A program made the position numbers and the translations under genes. From NCBI GenBank assembly GCA_026415155.1, contig JAOAHQ010000036.1, positions 1-44,067 on the forward strand: a stretch of DNA of 44,067 bases, in the 5' to 3' direction. This stretch comes from Rhodocyclaceae bacterium (lineage in GTDB: Bacteria > Pseudomonadota > Gammaproteobacteria > Burkholderiales > Rhodocyclaceae). Of this stretch, positions 24,093 through 33,907 are shown one piece after another; within the stretch, counting starts at the first letter, position 1, and the number at the start of each line of letters is the position of its first letter. The notes beneath the pieces were generated by a model, which worked only from the letters and a program-made list of their open reading frames with translations, was not told where the DNA came from and ran no database searches.

Positions 24093-25630
24093 GGCTGGGC
24101 GGCAGGCCGTCGGGCCCGCGCCGACTTTTGGGCCGCCTGGGCGCGGCGGGCGCGCTCGAGCAGGAAATGGGCGAGCAAGGGCACCGGCCGGCCCGTCGAG
24201 CCCTTCTCCTTGCCGGATTTATAGGCGGTGCCGGCGATGTCGAGGTGGGCCCAATCGTATTGCTTTGCAAAGCGCGACAGGAAGGCGGCGGCGGTGATCG
24301 TGCCGGCCGGCCGGCCGCCGATGTTGGCCATGTCGGCGAAGTTGCTCTTCAGCTGCTCTTGATAGTCCGCAAAGAGCGGCAACTGCCAGGCGCGATCCCA
24401 GGCGGCTTCGCCCGCGGCGAGCAATTCATGGGCGAGCGCATTGTCGTTGGCCAGAAGGCCGCTTGCGACATGGCCGAGCGCGATGACGCAGGCGCCGGTG
24501 AGCGTGGCGACATCGACGACGCAGGCGGGCTCGAAGCGCTCGACGTAGGTGAGCGCATCGCAGAGGATGAGCCGCCCTTCGGCGTCGGTGTTGAGGATCT
24601 CGATCGTCTGGCCAGAAAGCGAAGTGACGACGTCCCCCGGCCGTGTCGCGCCGCCCCCCGGCATGTTCTCGACCGCGGGCGCGACGGCGATGACGTTCAA
24701 AGGCAGCTTCATGAGCGCGGCGGCCTTGAGCGCCGCGAGCACGCTCGCCGCGCCCGACATGTCGAACTTCATCTCGTCCATCTCGGCGGCGGGCTTCAGG
24801 GAAATGCCGCCGGTGTCGAAGGTGATGCCCTTGCCGACGAGCACGATGGGCTTTTCATCCGGCGCGCCGCCCGCGTATTTGAGGATGATGAACTGGGGCG
24901 GCTGGTGCGAGCCCTTGGCGACGGCGAGCAAGGCATTCATGCCGAGCTGCTCCATCTCGGCGCGCCCGAGCACCTCGACCTCGAGGTTAAGCTCCTTGGC
25001 GAGCGCGCGCGCCTCATCGGCAAGATGGGTCGGCGTACAGAGATTGCCCGGCAGGTTGGCGAGGTTTTTCATGAACCCCATGCCGGCGGCGATCGCCTCG
25101 CCTTCGCGGCGGGCCTGCTCGGCGACTGGCAGCTCCGCGCGCTCCGCGACGCCGAGGATGAGCTTGCGCAAAGGACGGCGCACGGCGTCTTGCTTCGATT
25201 TGAGCCGATCGAAGCGGTAGAGGGTCTCTTCGGCCGCCATGACGGCCTGCCGGATGCGCCAGGCGATATCGCGTTTCTTGAGCGGAAGCTCGGTGAGATA
25301 ACAGACGCCCTCGAGGCTGCCGGTCTCGTTCAAGGTGCGCACGGCAAGCGCCACGGCGGCGCGGTATTCGTTCTCATGAAAGTCGCGCTCCTTGCCAAGC
25401 CCGACGAGCAGCACCCGCTCGGCCGCGATGCCCGGCACCTTGTGGAGGAGCAGCGTGCTGCCCGCCTTGCCATCCATGTCGCCGCGCCGCAAGAGCTCGG
25501 TAAGAAAACCATCTGCCGCCTCATCGAGACGCTGACAGGCCGGCGACATCTTGCGTGTTTCGAAGACGCCGACCACCACACAGGCCGTGCGCTGCTTTTC
25601 CGGGCTGCCGCTCTTTATGCTAAATTCCAC
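24089..25630 (-). CDS. pepA: Leucyl aminopeptidase (M17)
   Basis: The 513-residue protein has the M17 catalytic signature NTDAEGRLILCDALTY and the metal-binding block VLVGKGITFDTGGISLKP. It removes N-terminal amino acids from peptides, and in enterics it also binds DNA in site-specific recombination. The frame is open far upstream, but the GTG at 25630 (protein start MEFSIKSGSPEKQRT) has a GGAG site six bases before it and fits the family length. The tail AQKSARARRPAAQP after the conserved domain is encoded partly by a copy of the dispersed motif. Confidence 0.93.
   Translation of the reverse strand: MEFSIKSGSPEKQRTACVVVGVFETRKMSPACQRLDEAADGFLTELLRRGDMDGKAGSTLLLHKVPGIAAERVLLVGLGKERDFHENEYRAAVALAVRTLNETGSLEGVCYLTELPLKKRDIAWRIRQAVMAAEETLYRFDRLKSKQDAVRRPLRKLILGVAERAELPVAEQARREGEAIAAGMGFMKNLANLPGNLCTPTHLADEARALAKELNLEVEVLGRAEMEQLGMNALLAVAKGSHQPPQFIILKYAGGAPDEKPIVLVGKGITFDTGGISLKPAAEMDEMKFDMSGAASVLAALKAAALMKLPLNVIAVAPAVENMPGGGATRPGDVVTSLSGQTIEILNTDAEGRLILCDALTYVERFEPACVVDVATLTGACVIALGHVASGLLANDNALAHELLAAGEAAWDRAWQLPLFADYQEQLKSNFADMANIGGRPAGTITAAAFLSRFAKQYDWAHLDIAGTAYKSGKEKGSTGRPVPLLAHFLLERARRAQAAQKSARARRPAAQP
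24106..24128 (-). repeat. Dispersed 23-base motif, copy 7 (end of pepA)
   Basis: Twenty of 23 bases match the consensus. It lies in the last codons of pepA, beyond the conserved domain. Confidence 0.6.
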
Positions 25631-25638
25631 CGCACACT

Positions 25639-25664
25639 CCAAGGAAATGGCCCAAGGAAATGGC
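25639..25664. repeat. 13-bp tandem duplication upstream of pepA
   Basis: CCAAGGAAATGGC is repeated twice head to tail, ending nine bases before the pepA GTG start. It lies in the 120-base gap between the divergent pepA and lptF genes and alters the pepA leader. Confidence 0.8.
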
Positions 25665-25750
25665 CAATACGCCGATTTTAAGCACATTGCGCGCCATTGC
25701 CCTCGGGTGAGCCTTCTCCCCCTCACGTTGCCTCGCGCCTTTCCCCCAGC

Positions 25751-26833
25751 ATGATCTTCCTGCGTGCCGCCCAGCGCGAGTTGACCCAGACGGCCGCGGC
25801 GGTCTTCGTCGTGCTCTTCGCGATCATGATCACGACGCAGCTCATCCGGCTCCTCAACCAGGCGGCCGGGGGCGCCACGGCGCCCGAGGCGGTGGCGGCG
25901 CTGCTCGGCTTCGCGGCCATCAACTACCTGCCGGTGCTGCTTGCGCAGACCCTCTTCATCACCATCTTGCTCGTGCTCACGCGCGTCTATCGCGACTCGG
26001 AGATGGTGGTGTGGTTTTCGAGCGGCCTGCCGCTGACGGCCTGGGTGCGGCCCGTGCTGCGCTTTGCCTGGCCCATCGTCGCGGTGATTGCGGGGCTCAC
26101 GCTCTTTTTGGCCCCGTGGGCCTATGAAAAGCGCGACGAATACCAGGCCGAGCTCGATCGGCGCGGCGATGTGGCGCGCATCACGCCAGGCGCCTTTCGC
26201 GAATCGTCCGATGGCAATCGCATCTTCTTCGTCGAGGCCGTCGAGGAAGGCGAGACGGCCGGCATCGTGCGCAATGTGTTCGTGAGCGCCATGCAGCACG
26301 GCCGTTCGGGGGTCATGGTGGCCGCCAGCGGCCGCATCGAGGTGGCCGACAATGGCGACCGCTTCGTCGTGCTCGAGCAGGGCCGCCGTTATGAGGGCGA
26401 GGCGGGCCAGAGCGAATTTCGCGTCATGGAATTTTCCCGCTATGCGATCCGCATCGAGGCGAAAGAGGCGAGGCTTGCCCCGCAGGAAGCGCGCAATTTG
26501 CCCACCCATGAGCTTCTCCGCGATTGGACGCGCGTCAATCAGGGCGAACTCATGTGGCGGCTTGGCATTCCGCTCTCGGCGCTGACGCTCGCCTTGCTGG
26601 CGATTCCGCTCTCCTTCGTCAATCCGCGCGCCGGCCGCACCGGCAATCTGCTCTTCGCGATCCTCGTCTTTCTCGTCTATAGCAATCTGCTTTCGGCAAG
26701 CCGCGCCTGGCTCGTGCAGGGCAAGCTCTCTTTCGGCATCGCCGTCTGGCTCGTGCATCTTTTGATGTTCGCCGTGCTGCTCATCCTCTTTTGGCGGCGT
26801 CTTGCCGTCTTTTCGGTGTGGCGGCGGCGATGA
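25751..26833 (+). CDS. lptF: LPS export ABC permease LptF
   Basis: The 360-residue inner-membrane protein has the LptF layout: three N-terminal membrane helices, a large periplasmic domain (about residues 115-260) and three C-terminal helices. With LptG and the ATPase LptB it extracts lipopolysaccharide from the inner membrane and feeds it to the LptC-LptA bridge. The ATG at 25751 begins MIFLRAAQRELTQTAAAVFVVLF, the usual N-terminus; the frame upstream is not conserved. It diverges from pepA and is coupled to lptG by an ATGA overlap. Confidence 0.93.
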   Translation: MIFLRAAQRELTQTAAAVFVVLFAIMITTQLIRLLNQAAGGATAPEAVAALLGFAAINYLPVLLAQTLFITILLVLTRVYRDSEMVVWFSSGLPLTAWVRPVLRFAWPIVAVIAGLTLFLAPWAYEKRDEYQAELDRRGDVARITPGAFRESSDGNRIFFVEAVEEGETAGIVRNVFVSAMQHGRSGVMVAASGRIEVADNGDRFVVLEQGRRYEGEAGQSEFRVMEFSRYAIRIEAKEARLAPQEARNLPTHELLRDWTRVNQGELMWRLGIPLSALTLALLAIPLSFVNPRAGRTGNLLFAILVFLVYSNLLSASRAWLVQGKLSFGIAVWLVHLLMFAVLLILFWRRLAVFSVWRRR

Positions 26834-27903
26834 AGGTCTATGAGCGGCATCTGGCGCGCGAACTTGTCGCCGCCACCTTCCAGGTCCTCGCGGCCTTCCT
26901 CGCCTTCTTTGCCTTCCTCGACCTCATGAACGAGCTGCCCGAGCTCGGCAAGGGCGGCTATCAGTTCCAGCACGCGCTCGGTTTCGTGCTGCTTTCCTTG
27001 CCGGGCCGCGCCTACGAGATCATGCCGATCGCCGTGCTGGTGGGCTCGCTCTATGCGCTCACCTTGCTGGCGCGGCATTCAGAGATCACGGTCTTGCGTG
27101 CTTCCGGCCTACCGACGCAGTCGCTCATCGCGACCTTGGCGAAGCTCGGCCTCATTTTTGCGCTGCTCACCTTGCTGCTCGGCGAGTTGATCGCGCCGCC
27201 GGCAGAGCGCGCCGCCAAGGCGCTGCGCCTATCCGCCCAGAGCAAGCTCATCGCCCAGGAATTCCGCTCCGGCCTCTGGGTCAAGGATGGCCACTCGTTC
27301 ATCAACGTGCGCGAGGTGCGGCCGGATGCCTCCTTGCGCGGCGTGCGCGTCTTCGAGTTCGACGAGGGCTTCCGTCTGCGTTCGCTCAGCGAGGCCGAAG
27401 AGGGCAGCTTCCTGCCGCCCGATGCCTGGCTGCTCAAAGAGGTGGCGCAGACGCGCTTTGCCGGCGATCGCCCCGAAGTCCTGCATCACGAGGCTTTGCG
27501 CTGGCAATCGGCGCTCAATCCCGATCTGCTCGCCGTCTTGCTCGTCGCGCCGGAAAAGATGGCGCTGCCGACCCTGATCCAGTATGTGCGGCATCTTGCC
27601 GAGAACAAGCAGAAGACGCAGCGCTTCGAGATCGCTCTTTGGAAGAAGCTCATCTATCCGCTCGCCTCGCTCGTGATGATGGCGCTTGCCTTACCTTTCG
27701 CGCTTTCCCACGATCGCATGACGGCGGTGAGCGTGCGCGTCTTCACGGGCGTCATGCTGGGCATCCTCTTTCACATGCTCAATGGCCTCTTCGCCCATCT
27801 CGGCGTCATCAATAGCTGGCGGCCTTTGATCGCCGCCGCCATGCCGAGCGTCATGTTCCTGTTGGCGGCGGCGGTGATGCTCGCGTGGGTGGAGCGTCGA
27901 TGA
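26830..27903 (+). CDS. lptG: LPS export ABC permease LptG
   Basis: The 357-residue partner of LptF has the same six-helix plan with a central periplasmic domain. The opening MKVYERHLARELVAATFQVLAAFLAFF and the block RAYEIMPIAVLVGSLYALTLLARHSEITVLRASG are characteristic. Its ATG overlaps the lptF stop by four bases. The C-terminus overlaps the convergent RDD gene by 53 bases, an unusually long convergent overlap, which argues that neither 3' end carries a terminator there. Confidence 0.93.
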   Translation: MKVYERHLARELVAATFQVLAAFLAFFAFLDLMNELPELGKGGYQFQHALGFVLLSLPGRAYEIMPIAVLVGSLYALTLLARHSEITVLRASGLPTQSLIATLAKLGLIFALLTLLLGELIAPPAERAAKALRLSAQSKLIAQEFRSGLWVKDGHSFINVREVRPDASLRGVRVFEFDEGFRLRSLSEAEEGSFLPPDAWLLKEVAQTRFAGDRPEVLHHEALRWQSALNPDLLAVLLVAPEKMALPTLIQYVRHLAENKQKTQRFEIALWKKLIYPLASLVMMALALPFALSHDRMTAVSVRVFTGVMLGILFHMLNGLFAHLGVINSWRPLIAAAMPSVMFLLAAAVMLAWVERR

Positions 27904-28333
27904 GGCGCGTGCCGGCAAGCCGATCGTGCAGGAACTGCCGCTCGCGGTCGAAGATCGCCCAGAAGAGGCCCGCGCCGTAAAAAGAGAGGCTCGCCCAGGC
28001 GAGCAGGTAACGCAAGAGGAGCTGCTTGAGGTTCGGTGCCTGGCCATCGAGGCGCACGAGTTTCAGCCGCCAGGTCTGCATCGCGAGGGTCTGGCCGCGC
28101 CGATGCCAGAACCAGACGAAATAGGCCCCCAGCGCGACAAAGACGTGCAAGAACAGCAGCGGGCCGGGCAGCACGCCGCCGAGCGCGAGGCTCAAGCCTG
28201 CCTGCGGCAGCAGGAAGAGGACGGCGAGCACGCCGAGCACGACGAGGCTTTCATAGAGCAGGCAGGCCAAACGGCGGCGCAGGCTCGCGAGCGGAAGACC
28301 TGCGGGCAGGGCGGGCGAGGAAGGCTGTTTCAC
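27851..28333 (-). CDS. RDD-family membrane protein
   Basis: The 160-residue protein has three hydrophobic segments and the RDD features: LRRRLACLLYESLVV at the start and DRERQFLHDRLAGTRLI near the end. RDD proteins are small inner-membrane proteins of poorly known function, some linked to ion transport. It is the last gene of the sigma factor-DUF3619-DUF3106-RDD set, a betaproteobacterial arrangement, and starts with a four-base overlap with DUF3106. It ends within lptG. Confidence 0.85.
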   Translation of the reverse strand: MKQPSSPALPAGLPLASLRRRLACLLYESLVVLGVLAVLFLLPQAGLSLALGGVLPGPLLFLHVFVALGAYFVWFWHRRGQTLAMQTWRLKLVRLDGQAPNLKQLLLRYLLAWASLSFYGAGLFWAIFDRERQFLHDRLAGTRLIDAPPTRASPPPPTGT

Positions 28334-28908
28334 CCGGAAGAACCTGTGCTGGCAGTGGCGGGCTCGGGCTCGGGCGCAGGCGGGGAGGCGGGCGCAGGCG
28401 TGGCGGGCTTGGCCGGCGGTGCGATCTTGCGCTTGACTGGAGCTTCTTTAGGCGGCGGCGGCACGAGGCTCACCGGCGGCCGGCGCAGCGTTTTTTCCTT
28501 CAAGCGCTGCTTTTCTTCCTCCGGCAGGGCCTGGTAGTCCTGCCAGTTCTGCTTCAAGGCCTCGCGTTGCTCTGGGCTGATCTTTTGCAGCGTCTTGAAT
28601 TTCTCGCGCGCGAGCCGCCGCTCCTCGGGCGCGAGTTTTGCCCATTCGCGCATGCGCTCCTGCACGCGCTGCTGTTCCTCGGGCGTCATCTTTTCATAGC
28701 GCGCCGCGATGCCGAGCCACTTCTTGCGGCGGAAGGCTTCCATGCCATCCCATTCGCCGGCGAGCGGTGCGAGCACTTCACGCTGCTGCGGGGAAAGCTC
28801 GCGCCATTTGGGCTGGGTGAATTCGGGCAGCACGGCCTGGGCGCTGCCGAGCGCGCATCCCCAGAGGAACGCTAGCGCGCCGATTCTTGCGCGTAATGAG
28901 ACAGCCAT
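28330..28908 (-). CDS. Secreted DUF3106 protein
   Basis: The 192-residue protein has a signal peptide (to about residue 25, ending SAQA) and then repeated helical units built on W-x-x-L-[ST]-P-[EQ]-[EQR] motifs (KWRELSPQQREVLAPL, KMTPEEQQRVQERMREWAKLAPEERR, KISPEQREALKQNW). This is the DUF3106 pattern. The tail after residue 145 is proline- and alanine-rich. Its function is unknown. It overlaps DUF3619 by 37 bases at its start and the RDD gene by four at its end, in the sigma factor operon, so it may be a target or regulator of that system. Confidence 0.85.
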   Translation of the reverse strand: MAVSLRARIGALAFLWGCALGSAQAVLPEFTQPKWRELSPQQREVLAPLAGEWDGMEAFRRKKWLGIAARYEKMTPEEQQRVQERMREWAKLAPEERRLAREKFKTLQKISPEQREALKQNWQDYQALPEEEKQRLKEKTLRRPPVSLVPPPPKEAPVKRKIAPPAKPATPAPASPPAPEPEPATASTGSSG

Positions 28909-29282
28909 GCCTGGAATCCGGGGTCGAGGTAAGCCTTCGGCGAGAGATCGTCGGCGAGCAAGGCGCTGTCGATCTCTTCATTGAGATCGGCCGCGTCGAA
29001 GCCGTTCCAGTAGTAGGAGAACGCCATGCCGATGAGGAGCGCTACGATCGCCAGCAGGGTGCGCCACGGATTTGCCTGCTCGTCGTCAGCCTCATGACCG
29101 TGGCCGAGCACGGCCGTCCCGCCCGCGCCGACTTTGAGGGGCAGTTCGGCCGGCAGCGGCTGGTAGGCGAGCGCACGCTCGCGCGCCGCGCGCAGCCGTT
29201 CGGCGATGTCGGGCGGCAGTTGCCGGGCGCTTTCATCGAGCCACTCGCAGATGCGACGGGCAAACAGTTCTTCGCGGTTCAT
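28872..29282 (-). CDS. DUF3619 single-pass membrane protein, possible anti-sigma partner
   Basis: The 136-residue protein has a cytoplasmic N-terminal helical part (MNREELFARRICEWLDESARQLP...ERLRAARERAL), one membrane segment (TLLAIVALLIGMAFSYYW, about residues 73-90) and a short periplasmic tail. This topology and its overlap (ATGA) with the sigma factor gene make a regulatory role plausible, but no anti-sigma motif is visible. Residues around 50-57 (KVGAGGTA) are encoded by a copy of the dispersed motif and look inserted in the linker before the membrane segment. The ATG at 29282 is chosen for the overlap and the conserved start. Confidence 0.8.
   Translation of the reverse strand: MNREELFARRICEWLDESARQLPPDIAERLRAARERALAYQPLPAELPLKVGAGGTAVLGHGHEADDEQANPWRTLLAIVALLIGMAFSYYWNGFDAADLNEEIDSALLADDLSPKAYLDPGFQAWLSHYAQESAR
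29113..29135 (-). repeat. Dispersed 23-base motif, copy 8 (in DUF3619 gene)
   Basis: Twenty-two of 23 bases match the consensus. It is read in sense as KVGAGGTA in the linker of the DUF3619 protein. Confidence 0.85.
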
Positions 29283-29842
29283 GGTCTGACTCCTTTCGCC
29301 GCCAGCGCGGCAGCGAGGGCATGGGTGGCGCGCGAACAGTGCGTCTTGACGCTGCCTTCGCTGCACCCCATCACCGCCGCGGTTTCGGCGATGTCCAAGC
29401 CTTCCCAGTAACGCAGCAGGAAGGCTTCGCGTTGACGCGGCGGCAGATTTTGCAACGCCTCCTCGATCAGATTCAACGTCTGGGCCTGCGCGAGCGCCTC
29501 GTGGGGGGTGGCAAAGGCATGTAGATCGGCCGCGACGGCCAAAGTTTCCAGCGGGTCGTCGGCCTCCTCTTCCTCGGCCTCCAGCGCCGAGAGCGAGGTG
29601 AAGCGCTCCTGGCGGGTGCGCGCGCGGCGATAGTAGTCGCGGATCGCGTTTTGCAGGATGCGTTGGAACAGCAAGGGCAGCTCCTCGGCCGGCTGGTTGC
29701 CGTATTTTTCAGCGAGCCGCATCATGCTGTCCTGGACGATGTCGAGGGCGGCCTCTTCGTCGCGCACGGCATAGAGGGCCTGCTTGTAGGCGCGGCGCTC
29801 CACGCCGGCGAGAAAGCTTGAGAGTTCCGAGCGCGAGGCCAA
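29279..29842 (-). CDS. RNA polymerase sigma factor, ECF-like
   Basis: The 187-residue protein has sigma region 2 (ERRAYKQALYAVRDEEAALDIVQDSMMRLAEKYG) and region 4 (LPPRQREAFLLRYWEGLDIAETAAVMGCSEGSVKTHCSRATHAL), as in group 4 factors. A TTG at 29842 gives the start MASRSELSSFLAGVERR, as in relatives, with AGGAAA six bases upstream; the longer frame from 29917 would run back into the ilvB promoter region. It heads the operon with DUF3619, DUF3106 and RDD. The stimulus it answers is unknown. It diverges from ilvB. Confidence 0.85.
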   Translation of the reverse strand: MASRSELSSFLAGVERRAYKQALYAVRDEEAALDIVQDSMMRLAEKYGNQPAEELPLLFQRILQNAIRDYYRRARTRQERFTSLSALEAEEEEADDPLETLAVAADLHAFATPHEALAQAQTLNLIEEALQNLPPRQREAFLLRYWEGLDIAETAAVMGCSEGSVKTHCSRATHALAAALAAKGVRP

Positions 29843-29894
29843 GCGGCGTTTCCTGCGGTCTGGCGAAGAACGGGGATGAAGCGCGGTGAAAGCC

Positions 29895-29924
29895 TTGACC
29901 GGCGAGCCGAGAGTCAAGTATCGT
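29895..29924 (+). promoter_or_regulatory. Candidate promoter of the ilvB operon
   Basis: TTGACC (29895-29900) and TATCGT (29919-29924) are separated by 18 bases, with the -10 box 43 bases before the ilvB ATG. I saw no leader peptide or obvious attenuator in the short leader. Confidence 0.45.
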
Positions 29925-29967
29925 TGCGCGTTTCGGGATTTCCCCGGTTACGATGGATTGAACACCA

Positions 29968-31677
29968 ATGCAACTGACGGGCGCGGAGATTGTAATCAGG
30001 TGCCTCCAGGAAGAAAAGGTCGAATACATCTTCGGCTACCCTGGCGGCTCGGTATTGTTCATTTACGATGAATTGTTCAAGCAGGACCAGATCCGGCACA
30101 TCCTGGTCCGGCACGAGCAAGCGGCGGTGCATGCGGCGGATGCCTATTCGCGTTCGTCGAACAAGGTCGGCGTGTGCATGGTCACGTCCGGGCCGGGCGT
30201 GACGAACGCCGTGACTGGCATTGCCACCGCCTACATGGACTCGATTCCGCTCGTGATCCTCACCGGCCAGGTGCCGACCGCCTACATCGGTCAGGACGCC
30301 TTCCAGGAGGCCGATACGGTCGGCATCACGCGGCCTTGTGTCAAGCACAACTTCCTCGTCAAGGACGTCAAGGATCTCGCCGTCACGATCAAGAAGGCCT
30401 TCTATCTCGCCAAGACCGGCCGTCCCGGGCCGGTGCTCGTCGATATCCCGAAGGACATCACGATCCAAAAGTGCGAGTTCCATTATCCGAAGACGATCTC
30501 GATGCGCTCCTACAACCCGGTCATCAAGGGCCATGCCGGCCAGATCAAGAAGGCCGTGCAGCTTCTGCTCGATGCCAAGCGGCCGATGATCTACACCGGG
30601 GGCGGCGTGATCCTTTCCGATGCCGCCGATCGCCTGACGCGCCTGGCGCGCATGCTCGGCTTCCCGGTCACCCAGACGCTGATGGGCCTGGGCGGCTATC
30701 CGGCCACCGACCGGCAGCATCTGGGCATGCTCGGCATGCATGGCACCTATGAAGCCAACATGGCGATGCAAAATTGCGACGTGCTGCTCGCCATCGGCGC
30801 GCGCTTCGATGATCGCGTCATCGGCAATCCGGCCCACTTCGGCCAGGTGCCGAGAAAGATCATCCATGTCGATATCGACCCCTCGTCGATCTCGAAGCGC
30901 GTCAAGGTCGATGTGCCGATCGTTGGCAACGTGCCAGACGTGCTCGATGAGATCATCAAGCAGCTCGAAGCGAGCGAAGGCAAGCCCGATCAGAAGGCGC
31001 TTGCCGCCTGGTGGAAGCAGATCGAGGAATGGCGCGGCAAGCACTGCCTCAAATACAAGATGGGCAAGGACGTCATCATGCCGCAGTACGTCGTCGAGAA
31101 ACTTTACGAGGTGACCGGCGGCGATGCCTTCATCACCTCGGACGTCGGCCAGCACCAGATGTTCGCCGCGCAGTATTACAAGTTCGACAAGCCGCGCCGC
31201 TGGATCAATTCCGGGGGCTTGGGCACGATGGGCTTCGGCCTGCCGGCGGCGATGGGCGTGTGCTTTGCCAATCCCGGCGCCACCGTCGCCTGTATCACGG
31301 GCGAGGGCTCGATCCAGATGAACATCCAGGAGCTTTCCACCTGCAAGCAGTTCCGCCTGCCGATCAAGATCATCAACCTCAACAATGGTTACCTCGGCAT
31401 GGTGCGCCAGTGGCAGCAGATGTTCCACGGCAACCGCTATTCGGAATCCTATGTCGATGCGCTGCCGGACTTCGTCAAGCTTGCCGAGGCCTATGGCCAT
31501 GTCGGCATGCGCATCACGAAGCCCGCCGACGTCGAGCCGGCGCTCAAGGAGGCTTTCGGCAAGCACAAGCACGAGCTCGTCTTCATGGATTTCGTCATCA
31601 ACCCCGAAGCCAACGTCTTCCCGATGGTCGCGGCCGGCAAGGGTTTGTCGGAAATGATTTTGGCGGAGGAACTCTGA
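29968..31677 (+). CDS. ilvB: Acetolactate synthase large subunit
   Basis: The 569-residue enzyme joins two pyruvates, or pyruvate and 2-ketobutyrate, in the first shared step of valine, leucine and isoleucine synthesis. The N-terminal block (GYPGGSVLFIYDEL, HEQAAVHAADAYSR) and the thiamine diphosphate motif (GEGSIQMNIQELSTCKQF...INLNNGYLGMVRQWQ, about residues 445-485) are intact. The length is normal. It is followed by its regulatory subunit after two bases and by ilvC, forming the classic block. The family symbol could equally be ilvI or ilvG, since the isozyme cannot be told. Confidence 0.96.
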   Translation: MQLTGAEIVIRCLQEEKVEYIFGYPGGSVLFIYDELFKQDQIRHILVRHEQAAVHAADAYSRSSNKVGVCMVTSGPGVTNAVTGIATAYMDSIPLVILTGQVPTAYIGQDAFQEADTVGITRPCVKHNFLVKDVKDLAVTIKKAFYLAKTGRPGPVLVDIPKDITIQKCEFHYPKTISMRSYNPVIKGHAGQIKKAVQLLLDAKRPMIYTGGGVILSDAADRLTRLARMLGFPVTQTLMGLGGYPATDRQHLGMLGMHGTYEANMAMQNCDVLLAIGARFDDRVIGNPAHFGQVPRKIIHVDIDPSSISKRVKVDVPIVGNVPDVLDEIIKQLEASEGKPDQKALAAWWKQIEEWRGKHCLKYKMGKDVIMPQYVVEKLYEVTGGDAFITSDVGQHQMFAAQYYKFDKPRRWINSGGLGTMGFGLPAAMGVCFANPGATVACITGEGSIQMNIQELSTCKQFRLPIKIINLNNGYLGMVRQWQQMFHGNRYSESYVDALPDFVKLAEAYGHVGMRITKPADVEPALKEAFGKHKHELVFMDFVINPEANVFPMVAAGKGLSEMILAEEL

Positions 31678-31679
31678 TC

Positions 31680-33205
<1,526 letters not shown>

Positions 33206-33850
33206 GTGGCCCATTACCCGCATCCCCTCATCGCTCGGGAAGGCTGGCCTTTTCTGGGCGGGGCGCTTGCCGCTGCCTTGCTCGTCCATTGGCTGGGGGG
33301 CTTCGGCTGGGCGCTGCCGTTTTGGTTGATCGCCCTGTTCGTGCTGCAGTTCTTTCGCGATCCGCCGCGCGAAGTGCCGGGTGACGCGAAGAGCGTGCTC
33401 TCGCCGGCCGATGGCCGCATCGTCGCCGTGGAGCCGGCGCACGATCCGTGGCTTGATCGCGAGGCGCTCAAGGTGAGCGTGTTCATGAACGTCTTCAACG
33501 TCCATTCGAACCGTTCGCCCGTCGATGGCGAGGTCATGCAGCGCTGGTACCACCCAGGCAAGTTCTTGAACGCCGATCTCGACAAGGCCTCCATCGAAAA
33601 CGAGCGCAATGCCTTGCACATTCGCACGCCGGATGGTCAGGACGTCACCTGCGTGCAGGTCGCCGGCCTCATCGCGCGGCGCATCCTCTGCTACGTCGGC
33701 GCGGGCGACCGGCTTCGCCGCGGCGAGCGCTATGGCTTCATCCGCTTCGGCTCGCGCGTCGATCTTTATTTGCCCAAGGCGGTGCGCGTGCAGGTGACCG
33801 TCGGCGAAAAGGTGCGCGCCACATCATCGATCCTCGCCGAGCTGCCTTAG
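33206..33850 (+). CDS. psd: Phosphatidylserine decarboxylase, short form
   Basis: The 214-residue proenzyme makes phosphatidylethanolamine from phosphatidylserine. It is the short form, with two N-terminal hydrophobic segments, [29 protein letters not shown], and the self-cleavage site GS in [11 protein letters not shown] (about residues 185-186) that yields the pyruvoyl group. The GTG start follows the ilvC stop directly, with no gap. pssA, the preceding step of the pathway, follows after a hairpin-bearing gap of 57 bases. Confidence 0.93.
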   Translation: MAHYPHPLIAREGWPFLGGALAAALLVHWLGGFGWALPFWLIALFVLQFFRDPPREVPGDAKSVLSPADGRIVAVEPAHDPWLDREALKVSVFMNVFNVHSNRSPVDGEVMQRWYHPGKFLNADLDKASIENERNALHIRTPDGQDVTCVQVAGLIARRILCYVGAGDRLRRGERYGFIRFGSRVDLYLPKAVRVQVTVGEKVRATSSILAELP

Positions 33851-33863
33851 GCATTGCGCGAGG

Positions 33864-33892
33864 ACGGGCGGTTACAATAGCCGCACGCCCGT
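33864..33892 (+). promoter_or_regulatory. Hairpin with a -10-like box between psd and pssA
   Basis: ACGGGCG pairs with CGCCCGT, and inside it GCGG pairs with CCGC around TTACAATAG. The loop holds TACAAT, which resembles a -10 box. It may act as a small leader structure or a pssA promoter; no -35 box is clear. Confidence 0.35.
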
Positions 33893-33907
33893 GGAGCCTA
33901 AAGCGCC

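Noticed and set aside
26240..26262. Possible further copy of the dispersed motif in lptF (GAAGGCGAGACGGCCGGC)
   Set aside because: Only the right half resembles the consensus and the protein sequence is ordinary, so it is probably chance.
33697..33717. Possible copy of the dispersed motif in psd (GTCGGCGCGGGCGACCGGC)
   Set aside because: The bases are explained by the conserved VGAGD residues of Psd, and the right half does not match.
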